A stretch of DNA of 64,000 nucleotides from Blautia sp. SC05B48 (lineage in GTDB: Bacteria > Bacillota > Clostridia > Lachnospirales > Lachnospiraceae): contig NZ_CP040518.1 of the NCBI RefSeq assembly GCF_005848555.1, forward strand, positions 620,001 to 684,000. The letters are read 5' to 3'. The notes beneath the pieces were generated by a model, which saw nothing but the letters and a program-made list of their open reading frames with translations, ran no database searches and was not told the origin of the DNA. Numbering within the stretch: position 1 is the first letter of the stretch; each line of letters starts with the position of its first letter. Of the stretch, positions 52,456-59,479 are shown piece by piece. The position numbers were made by a program, and so were the translations under genes.

Positions 52456-53586
52456 TCAAAACCCATCAAAGGAAGCAATCGCATCCACAACTCTCTTCGC
52501 ATCCTCCATATCCAGATTATAGAACATGGGCAGTCGCATAAGACGCTCGCTTTCTTTTGTAGTATAAACATCTTCTCCGGAAAATCTTCCGAATTTTTTT
52601 CCTGCCGGTGCGGAATGAAGGGGTACATAATGGAACACACTGCAGATATCCTTTTCGCGGAGATATTTCAGAAGCCTTGTGCGTACCTGGATATCATGTA
52701 CCTTAATGTAGTACATATGTGCATTATGTGTGCATTCTTCCGGTACATAAGGCTGCTGGATCTTTCCTTCCTCCGCCAGAAACCTGAGGTTCTCATTGTA
52801 AAAATCATAGATCTGCATCCGCTTATCGCTGATCTTCTTATGCTGCTCCAGCTGGGCATAAAGATATGCCGCATTCAATTCGCTCGGAAGATAGGATGAT
52901 CCATAATCCATCCAGCGGTATTTATCTACCTGACCACGGAAAAACTTACTGCGGTCCGTTCCTTTTTCTCTCAGGATCTCTGCCTTCTCCAGGTATTGCT
53001 CCCCGTTGAACAGGATCGCACCGCCCTCTCCCATGGTATAGTTCTTAGTCTCATGGAAGCTGTAGCAGCCAAAATCTCCAATGGTACCAAGGGCTTTTCC
53101 CTTATAGTAGGCATCCACACCCTGGGCCGCGTCTTCCACTACCTTCAGATCATGCCTTCTGGCAATCTCCATGATCGTGTCCATCTCGCAGGCTACTCCT
53201 GCATAATGGACCGGAACGATCGCACGGGTCTTATCTGTGATCGCCTGTTCGATCAGCTTCTCGTCAATATTCATGGTATCCGGTCTGATATCCACAAATA
53301 CGATCCTTGCACCGCGCAGCACAAATGCATCTGCCGTTGATACAAAAGTATAAGACGGCATGATCACCTCATCGCCAGGCTGGATATCTGCCAGAAAAGC
53401 AGCCATCTCCAGTGCATGGGTACAGGAGGTTGTCAGCATCACATGGCCCACATGAAAGCGCTCTTCCATCCATGCAGAACATTTCTTCGTGTAGATCCCG
53501 TCGCCGCAGAGCATTCCTCGTTCTACTGCGTCACGGATGTACTCAAATTCCTTACCTGTAAACGCAGGTCTGTTAAAATCAATCAT
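52456..53586 (-). CDS. wecE: dTDP-4-amino-4,6-dideoxygalactose transaminase (WecE/RffA family)
   Basis: This 376-residue PLP-dependent sugar aminotransferase of the DegT/DnrJ/EryC1 fold has the PLP-contacting VVEDAAQGVDAYYKGKALGT and the Schiff-base lysine Lys181 in the diagnostic SFHETKNYTMGEGGA. The start reads IDFNRPAFTGKEFEYI, as in WecE. It would convert dTDP-4-keto-6-deoxyglucose to dTDP-Fuc4N, a donor sharing its precursor with the rhamnose pathway. The following ATP-grasp gene could act on the new amino group. Assignment is strong at family level; exact stereochemistry needs testing. Confidence 0.93.
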   Translation of the reverse strand: MIDFNRPAFTGKEFEYIRDAVERGMLCGDGIYTKKCSAWMEERFHVGHVMLTTSCTHALEMAAFLADIQPGDEVIMPSYTFVSTADAFVLRGARIVFVDIRPDTMNIDEKLIEQAITDKTRAIVPVHYAGVACEMDTIMEIARRHDLKVVEDAAQGVDAYYKGKALGTIGDFGCYSFHETKNYTMGEGGAILFNGEQYLEKAEILREKGTDRSKFFRGQVDKYRWMDYGSSYLPSELNAAYLYAQLEQHKKISDKRMQIYDFYNENLRFLAEEGKIQQPYVPEECTHNAHMYYIKVHDIQVRTRLLKYLREKDICSVFHYVPLHSAPAGKKFGRFSGEDVYTTKESERLMRLPMFYNLDMEDAKRVVDAIASFDGF

Positions 53587-53674
53587 GTATTTCCTCTTTA
53601 TTTCTCATTCTTCATGGTTTTTCTACATTAACTGTACATTCCATTTTCTCACACTCATGTTGTAAATTCAATGC

Positions 53675-54967
53675 CTATTTTTCTGCCGGTGCATAATCCG
53701 GGATCTGATTATGGTATGCCACCTCCTGGCCGTTGGGGTCCAGAATATGCATTTTCTCATAAAATTCCTCTGTGAGAAGATCCATTTCCTTACGATTCTC
53801 TGTTTTTACATAATATAATGCCAGATACGGATTAGGACCATGCTCAATGACCTTCTCTCCTTCCTGATAAAAGATCCAGGGCTTTTCCACCTGTTCTTTC
53901 TCTCCCAACCGAACTGCCGCAGACTGATCTCCGATGGTAAGAAGTCTTCCCTGAAAATAAATGACAGCTCCACAACACTGTGGTTTATGAACATCGTGTT
54001 CTGCAAGCATTTTTTCCAGTTTATCCGGATCATAGAGAGATGCAAGAAGAAGCTCTTCCATATTAAATCCATAGACCATATCGGTCAATTCATGCTCATA
54101 TCCGAAAAATCGTGCGGCGATCTCGCAGACCTGGATACCTTCTCCCGGATTCCAGAAAAACTGCATGGAAAGGGCTCCGTCTTTCTGGCCGGTTCTGTCC
54201 GCATATGTCTGAAGAAGTTCTGTGGCAGGCTTTTCAACTTTTGACAATAATCTGGAAGGATACACATTTCTTGTGCTGATGGGGATCTCACCTTTGGCAA
54301 CAAATGTCTTTTCACGGTCTGCAATACTGATCACATGGACTTTTCCATGCCGCACCCAGGTCATCATATTGAATTCATAGCCATCGTTATATTCTTCCAC
54401 CAAAATCTCCGGCATATCAGAAAATCCTGCTGTTTTTTCTGCCCCGTTTATCAGCTCCTCCAGATCTTCGGATATATAGATCCCGCGGGAGCCGTATTTA
54501 TCCAGTGGCTTGCTGACCACCGGATAACGAAGTCCCTCAAGCAGCTCTTTCAGCTGAGTTCTTTTGGACCTGTCTTTAAAATATGCGATCGGGATTTTTC
54601 GAAAGCCCGGAGTGGGAAGTCCCAGTTCAGTAAGCAGTGCTCTGGTCGCTGATTTATCACGATACCAGGGAAGCTGCTCCGGTTTCAGATAACAGGGGAT
54701 TCCTGCCCGGTCCGCGATCTTTACCATACATTCCAGAAGAAGGTCGGAAAAGGATGTGATGATACCATCAATCTCTTTTTCTCGGCAGAGACAGGCGATC
54801 TGTTCCGTATCTGTTACCGGGATCTGAAATGCCTCATCTGCAAATTCTCTTGCCGGACCATCCGGATATCCGTCGCAGACAATGGTGTAGTATCCTTTTT
54901 CGCGGGCCTTCTGCACCAGCTGCACAAATTCTCCCAGTGTTCCCAATATCAGCAATCTGTGTTTCAT
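53675..54967 (-). CDS. ATP-grasp ligase-fold protein
   Basis: This 430-residue protein has a Rossmann-like preATP-grasp N-terminus (RLLILGTLGEFVQLVQKA) and the ATP-grasp core: DKSATRALLTELGLPTPGF, YPVVSKPLDKYGSRGIY and ILVEEYNDGYEFNMMTWV. The metal-binding region is QVCEIAARFFGYEHELTD. Such enzymes join a carboxylate to an amine through an acyl phosphate. With a sugar aminotransferase on one side and a PLP-fold gene on the other, it may acylate or aminoacylate an amino sugar. I use the ATG that overlaps the upstream stop (ATGA), with GGGAGG before it. Confidence 0.82.
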   Translation of the reverse strand: MKHRLLILGTLGEFVQLVQKAREKGYYTIVCDGYPDGPAREFADEAFQIPVTDTEQIACLCREKEIDGIITSFSDLLLECMVKIADRAGIPCYLKPEQLPWYRDKSATRALLTELGLPTPGFRKIPIAYFKDRSKRTQLKELLEGLRYPVVSKPLDKYGSRGIYISEDLEELINGAEKTAGFSDMPEILVEEYNDGYEFNMMTWVRHGKVHVISIADREKTFVAKGEIPISTRNVYPSRLLSKVEKPATELLQTYADRTGQKDGALSMQFFWNPGEGIQVCEIAARFFGYEHELTDMVYGFNMEELLLASLYDPDKLEKMLAEHDVHKPQCCGAVIYFQGRLLTIGDQSAAVRLGEKEQVEKPWIFYQEGEKVIEHGPNPYLALYYVKTENRKEMDLLTEEFYEKMHILDPNGQEVAYHNQIPDYAPAEK

Positions 54968-55935
54968 GATTCCGTTTCCTCCCATTCTCTTATGGAATCC
55001 GCGATATACTGCATTTCTTCTGCCCCGTATCTCTGATCACAGGGAAGCGGCAGCACATTGGCAGCCCAGTCATATTCCATGGTATCCCTGTCAAATTCTT
55101 CCAGGATATTGCGCCAGTTTGTTGGCACAAAAATCTTACGGCCTGCCAGCCAGTGGCGAAGCTCCAATCCGTTCTTATGATAATACGGATAGGCAAACGG
55201 TCCCTCCGGCATCTTCCCTGTAAAAGCATTCCTTGAAGGAAGAAGCTTCGCCAGCAGACGGTAGTTCTTTTCTCTTCTTGTTTTGATACCGGAATAATCC
55301 ATAGTCCTGAGGAGGTTTCCGGTCAGACGGGACATTCGGCGGATCTCCATCTCATGATAATTTGCTGCATTATCCAGCATTTTCTGATAGAAGGTTCCGG
55401 CATCATATTCATAACGTCCCAGAATATGCTCCATTCTTCCCATGGAATGGTCCAGAGGCTTCTTTTCCGGTTCCAGCTCCGCATCGGTAGACAGATATGC
55501 TCCGTCACTGACTCCGAGAAATTTTCTGCAGGAATACAGAGTGTCCACGCCAGGCAGCGGTTTCTGAAAAAACGCATGCGTATGATCCACAATGATATTT
55601 CCATAGATTTTTTTATATTTCCGAATCTTATCATCGGTAAGCTGGCCATAATAGTTTACCAGATACAGATATTCTCCTTCCGAAAGTGTTCTCTCCTCAA
55701 AGACCGGATGCAGACCTTCATCCATATGATAAAATTCGATTTCTGCCCCGGATCTCTCACAGGCACCGGTTACGGAATCGCAGAGAAAAAATGGCAGGTA
55801 GATCTTTCTGCACTTACGTGCTTCCATCAGCCACAGAAGCGCTGTTCTTCCGAGATTCACGCCGCAGAGATCAGGATAATATTCCTGTCCCGCCGGTTCT
55901 TCCAGTTCCAGATAGCCGCCGATCTCTTTTTTCAT
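54964..55935 (-). CDS. DegT/DnrJ-like PLP-fold protein
   Basis: This 323-residue protein has the layout of a small fold-type I aminotransferase: NLGRTALLWLMEARKCRKIY at the start, IVDHTHAFF (about 115-123) where DegT enzymes hold the PLP-binding aspartate, and CRKFLGVSDGAYLST with Lys138 as the likely PLP lysine. The rest is divergent and shorter than typical DegT proteins. It might make an unusual amino compound used by the coupled ATP-grasp enzyme. Both ends overlap neighbouring genes (ATGA and TGATG), so the three proteins are probably made in equal amounts. Confidence 0.72.
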   Translation of the reverse strand: MKKEIGGYLELEEPAGQEYYPDLCGVNLGRTALLWLMEARKCRKIYLPFFLCDSVTGACERSGAEIEFYHMDEGLHPVFEERTLSEGEYLYLVNYYGQLTDDKIRKYKKIYGNIIVDHTHAFFQKPLPGVDTLYSCRKFLGVSDGAYLSTDAELEPEKKPLDHSMGRMEHILGRYEYDAGTFYQKMLDNAANYHEMEIRRMSRLTGNLLRTMDYSGIKTRREKNYRLLAKLLPSRNAFTGKMPEGPFAYPYYHKNGLELRHWLAGRKIFVPTNWRNILEEFDRDTMEYDWAANVLPLPCDQRYGAEEMQYIADSIREWEETES

Positions 55936-56867
55936 CAGTCTGTCTCCTCCTGACGGATCACATAGTGCGGCATCTTTTTGGCCTCATTGAGAATATTCAT
56001 GAGATAAATACCGATGATCCCGATTGAAAGCAATGTCAGTCCGAAAAATGCCAGCATCACAAGCATCAGGGATGTCCAGCCTTCCACTGAGATCCCACAC
56101 AGAAAATATCTCACCAGATAATAGATCCCCAATAAAAAGCTTACCAGAAAACTGGCAATGCCGATGTTTCGCACCATAAGCAGCGGAAATGCCGTATGGG
56201 CAGTAATATCATAGATGAGATCCTTCACAAGGCGGCGAAAAGAATATCCGCTCTTTCCATATGCACGTGCTGCATGCTGCACCGGAACATTGATGATACG
56301 GTTGGAGCTTAAAACCAGAAGATTTCCGATCTGCGGAAGATATGTATTGGTTTTCAGCATGGCTTCCACCAGAAACCGACGTATCAGTCGATAACTGGTG
56401 ATCTGAAGGTTCGGATCCTTGCCGAGCATTTTGGAAGTTGCCCATACAGACAGCTTTGTGCCCAGCTTCCGGATCAGATTATGCTTACGTCCTTCATAAC
56501 TTGCGATGATCACATCCACATCGTCACGTTCCTTCATTACATTGATCATTTTGGGGAGCTCCTCGGGCTGATGCTGAAGGTCATCATCCATAGTTACTAT
56601 GAACTCTCCCTTTGTGTGGGCAAATCCGCACAGAAGCGCAGGATGCTGTCCGAAATTCCTTGCCATCTGGATGATCTTGACACGGGAATCTTTTTCCCGG
56701 AGTTCTTGCATAACCGCAAAAGACCGGTCTTTGGACCCGTCATCTACAAGGATCAGTTCAAATTCTTCTTTTATCGTTTCCCGGAATACTTTTTCCAGAC
56801 GAGTGTACAGTTCCTGCAGCGTATGTTCTGAATTGTATACAGGAACAACCACTGAATATAAACACAT
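55935..56867 (-). CDS. Polyprenyl-phosphate glycosyltransferase (GtrB/ArnC/DPM1-like)
   Basis: This 310-residue GT2 enzyme makes a polyprenyl-phosphate-linked monosaccharide. It has a GT-A domain with SVVVPVYNSEHTLQELYTRL, ELILVDDGSKDRSF and FIVTMDDDLQHQPEELPKM, then ITSYRLIRRFLVEAML. Two C-terminal transmembrane helices (about 225-245 and 260-285) follow, as in GtrB/Dpm1. The start is at the ATG after AGAGAGG. It is the first gene of the operon and faces the two small SMR-type genes; the set resembles the GtrA/GtrB or ArnC/ArnEF side-decoration systems, with the DUF2142 protein as a possible final transferase. Confidence 0.93.
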   Translation of the reverse strand: MCLYSVVVPVYNSEHTLQELYTRLEKVFRETIKEEFELILVDDGSKDRSFAVMQELREKDSRVKIIQMARNFGQHPALLCGFAHTKGEFIVTMDDDLQHQPEELPKMINVMKERDDVDVIIASYEGRKHNLIRKLGTKLSVWATSKMLGKDPNLQITSYRLIRRFLVEAMLKTNTYLPQIGNLLVLSSNRIINVPVQHAARAYGKSGYSFRRLVKDLIYDITAHTAFPLLMVRNIGIASFLVSFLLGIYYLVRYFLCGISVEGWTSLMLVMLAFFGLTLLSIGIIGIYLMNILNEAKKMPHYVIRQEETD

Positions 56868-56910
56868 ATCGTTTTTCCTCTCTTTTGTATCAATTGACAC
56901 TTATCGTTTA

Positions 56911-56939
56911 ATCTTATCATTTTCATTTCCTGTTGTAAA
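56911..56939 (-). promoter_or_regulatory. Main promoter of the leftward polysaccharide operon
   Basis: On the minus strand TTTACA (56934-56939) is 17 bp from TAAGAT (56911-56916), about 45 bp before the GtrB-like gene. Confidence 0.6.
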
Positions 56940-57035
56940 CCGTTACATTGTTCAAACATTTTCTTGCATAAACCTGCCAGATGATATATATTGATTATCA
57001 GTCTATGATAATCACATTTATGATATGGAGGAAAC

Positions 57036-57386
57036 ATGACAAAAATCAAAGATTATATTCAGCTTCATCTGAATATCCTGCTGTTTTCTCTTACCAGCGT
57101 TTTTTCCAAGCTTGCATCGGTTTATTATAATAAAGAAGGACTTCATAGTCCTCTTCTCTATGTATTTCTTTTTCTTATGATCGCAAACTGTGGGATCTAC
57201 GCCATTGCATGGCAGCAGGTGATCAAAAAATTTTCTCTTTCCACGGCCTACGCCAACAAAAGTGTCTATCTTCTGTGGTCCCAGGTATGGGCTGTGATCA
57301 TTTTTCACGAAAATCTTTCGCTTCAGAACATCATCGGCATCCTGATCGTTCTGATCGGAGTCTGGATGGTGCAGAGATATGAATAG
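57036..57386 (+). CDS. Small EamA/SMR-type membrane protein 1 (ArnE-like)
   Basis: This 116-residue protein has four hydrophobic helices, the small multidrug resistance/EamA half-transporter form. Motifs include LTSVFSKLASVYY in helix 1 and STAYANKSVYLLWSQVWAVI in helix 3, then a final helix IGILIVLIGVWMVQ. Paired proteins of this kind (ArnE/ArnF) flip undecaprenyl-phosphate amino sugars in lipid A modification. It overlaps the next gene by eight bases (ATGAATAG), a sign of heterodimer partners. The start follows GGAGG. A flippase role with the divergent GtrB-like enzyme is inferred. Confidence 0.82.
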   Translation: MTKIKDYIQLHLNILLFSLTSVFSKLASVYYNKEGLHSPLLYVFLFLMIANCGIYAIAWQQVIKKFSLSTAYANKSVYLLWSQVWAVIIFHENLSLQNIIGILIVLIGVWMVQRYE

Positions 57387-57717
57387 AACATTTATGCTGA
57401 TCATGCTGGCCGGAACCTTTTTTTCGGCAATTTCCCAGGTACTTCTGAAGCAGAGTGCCAATATGGAATACAAAAATCCCCTCCGGGAATATCTGAACTG
57501 GCGGGTGATCCTGGCCTATGGTATCTTTTTCGGAGTGCTGCTCCTGAATACCTGGTGCTACACCAAAGTGGATATGAAATTCGGGCCGGTGATCGATACT
57601 GCCGCCTATGTTTTTGTCCTGCTGTTTTCCTGGCGGATCCTGAAAGAAAAAATTTCCCGCGGAAAGATCATCGGAAATCTGATCATCATCCTGGGAATCC
57701 TTATTTATACCTTATGA
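57379..57717 (+). CDS. Small EamA/SMR-type membrane protein 2 (ArnF-like)
   Basis: The second 112-residue half-transporter has four helices: LIMLAGTFFSAISQVLLKQS, VILAYGIFFGVLLLNTWCYT, a central segment DTAAYVFVLLFSWRIL, and GKIIGNLIIILGILIYTL. The S-Q-x-L-L-K-Q motif of helix 1 is typical of EamA/SMR proteins. It starts inside the end of its partner and ends at a strong terminator. Function is inferred as the partner subunit of a lipid-linked sugar flippase. Confidence 0.82.
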   Translation: MNRTFMLIMLAGTFFSAISQVLLKQSANMEYKNPLREYLNWRVILAYGIFFGVLLLNTWCYTKVDMKFGPVIDTAAYVFVLLFSWRILKEKISRGKIIGNLIIILGILIYTL

Positions 57718-57721
57718 TCAT

Positions 57722-57764
57722 AAAAATGCCGGCAGCTTTACGTTCGCTGTCGGCATTTTTTTAT
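57722..57764. terminator. Bidirectional intrinsic terminator
   Basis: AAAAATGCCG-CAGC pairs with GCTG-CGGCATTTTTTT, between the SMR pair and the convergent muramidase gene. Confidence 0.85.
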
Positions 57765-59308
57765 TTTTTCTTATTTGCTGCGGATACAGTTGTGTATACG
57801 CCATCTTCATCGAATGTATAGCTCTTTCCGTTTTTCTTAATTGTACAGTTTTTGTACATGATTCCTGTTTCCGGATCAAAATAATATCTCTTTCCGTCCA
57901 GTTTGAGCCAGCCTCTCTGCATCTTTCCATTGGAGCCAAAATAATAGGTATGGCTTTCATCGTTTCCGCTCCATGTATAGAATACATTTTTGACCATAAC
58001 GCCGTCACCGCCAAAATAATATACATCATTCCTGCTGTTCATATACCGCACGTGTCTCATCATGTATCCATATTTGGCCTGAAAATAATAATAGTTCTTT
58101 CCCACCTTTTTCATGCCCTTTAATGCATGTCCGTTTTTGTCAAAATAATATTTTTTCTCCTTATAGGTAATCCAGGTATTTTTCACAAGGACTCCATTTT
58201 TGTCTACATATCTGGAAATGTTCCTGGAATCCCTGATCAGCCTTGAGCGGTACATTCCTGCGGTCTTATGGATATAATATTTCTTATTTTTCACCTGAAC
58301 CCAGCCGTATTTTTTGACACCATTGACATAATAGAATTTCTTTCCGTTCTCTGTTGCCCAGCCGGTTTTTCCTTTATAGTTGCTGGTATCCGGTCTGGTG
58401 GATGCTTTGTATCCGGTCTGTGCATGCCATCTGGGTGTGATGATCTTGGTATAATCAACATAACCGAAGTCAATATCTACAGTAGAATAAGACGGGATTC
58501 CCGCAACCAGCCCCTTGGTGGTGTTCAGATATCCTCCGCCGTCACCATCGGTGGACTGCCAGATGGTATATTTGTACTTTTTCTTGTCAGGAGCCAGGAT
58601 CGTATCACCATATCGTGCAAGCCATACATCATACCCTGTCATCTTACTCCAGTCAAGCTTGTTGTCATACCAGTCTGTATTGCAGTAGATCATTGGATGA
58701 TATCCGGCTTTTTTTACCTCATTGCAGAAGGTTTTTGCCAGATCCGCGATCTGTGATGCGGAAAGATTACGCATCTGATCATATTCAATGTCATAAACCA
58801 CCGGATAGGATACTTTATATCCATCCATTTTACGGATGGCAAGTTGTGCTTCCTTCAGTGCCTGCTGTGTGTTCAGTGCAAGGCTGTACACATAGGTTCC
58901 TGTCGGAACACCTGCCTTCTCTGCCTGTTTCATGTTGTAATCATATGTGTTATCCAGATGGTTCAGGCCATAGGAAATCCTGACAAAGGCAAAATCTACA
59001 TTGGACTTTTTGACCTGTGCCCAATTGATGGTATCCTGCCACTCGGAAACATCGATCCCACGTGTAACAGCACCTTCCAGCTTCTGGCCGCTTCCGTTAT
59101 AGCAGACACCGTTGATCTTCTTCCAGGCCTTTGAACTTACCCTGGAATTCTGTGTTGCCTTCCCGCTGGGGACCTTTTCTTCCTCAGCAACTGCCTCGCT
59201 TCGGTCTACGCCTCCGCCGCCCATGGCCATCGCTGTAGTTCCCATTGTTCCGATTCCCAGCAGTGCTGCCATACAGCCTGCCGCCAGCCATTTCTTCCAG
59301 TTTTTCAT
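57761..59308 (-). CDS. GH25 muramidase (lysozyme) with cell-wall-binding repeats
   Basis: This 515-residue secreted enzyme cleaves the glycan strand of peptidoglycan. A signal peptide (1-28) is followed by a GH25 domain (about 82-285): RGIDVSEWQ with Asp86, VVYDIEYD with the catalytic pair Asp173 and Glu175, and a WQSTDGDGG segment. Residues ~310-510 are about eight aromatic and glycine repeats (KKFYYVNGVKKYGWVQV, KYYFDKNGHALKGMKKV). The start has GGAAGGA. It likely acts in wall turnover or separation. The repeats resemble those in the neighbouring L,D-transpeptidase and in the hydrolase at 10.9 kb. Confidence 0.93.
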   Translation of the reverse strand: MKNWKKWLAAGCMAALLGIGTMGTTAMAMGGGGVDRSEAVAEEEKVPSGKATQNSRVSSKAWKKINGVCYNGSGQKLEGAVTRGIDVSEWQDTINWAQVKKSNVDFAFVRISYGLNHLDNTYDYNMKQAEKAGVPTGTYVYSLALNTQQALKEAQLAIRKMDGYKVSYPVVYDIEYDQMRNLSASQIADLAKTFCNEVKKAGYHPMIYCNTDWYDNKLDWSKMTGYDVWLARYGDTILAPDKKKYKYTIWQSTDGDGGGYLNTTKGLVAGIPSYSTVDIDFGYVDYTKIITPRWHAQTGYKASTRPDTSNYKGKTGWATENGKKFYYVNGVKKYGWVQVKNKKYYIHKTAGMYRSRLIRDSRNISRYVDKNGVLVKNTWITYKEKKYYFDKNGHALKGMKKVGKNYYYFQAKYGYMMRHVRYMNSRNDVYYFGGDGVMVKNVFYTWSGNDESHTYYFGSNGKMQRGWLKLDGKRYYFDPETGIMYKNCTIKKNGKSYTFDEDGVYTTVSAANKKK

Positions 59309-59355
59309 TTTAGTTTCCTTCCATAAAGTATGTTGTTAATTTGTGTATAACTTTT

Positions 59356-59384
59356 ATTATACATATGAAAAAATGGAAAGTAAA
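59356..59384 (-). promoter_or_regulatory. Promoter of the GH25 muramidase gene
   Basis: On the minus strand TTTACT (59379-59384) is 17 bp from a perfect TATAAT (59356-59361). Confidence 0.65.
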
Positions 59385-59395
59385 GCCATATATGG

Positions 59396-59438
59396 AAAAA
59401 GACCGATGTCAGCTCTTTATGGCTGAACATCGGTCTTC
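59396..59438 (-). terminator. Terminator of the L,D-transpeptidase gene
   Basis: AGACCGATGT-CAGC pairs with GCTG-ACATCGGTCT, A-rich on the left and T-rich on the right. Confidence 0.75.
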
Positions 59439-59479
59439 TGTTATTCTATATATTTCTTTCTGGTACTGTTCGGCAAAGA

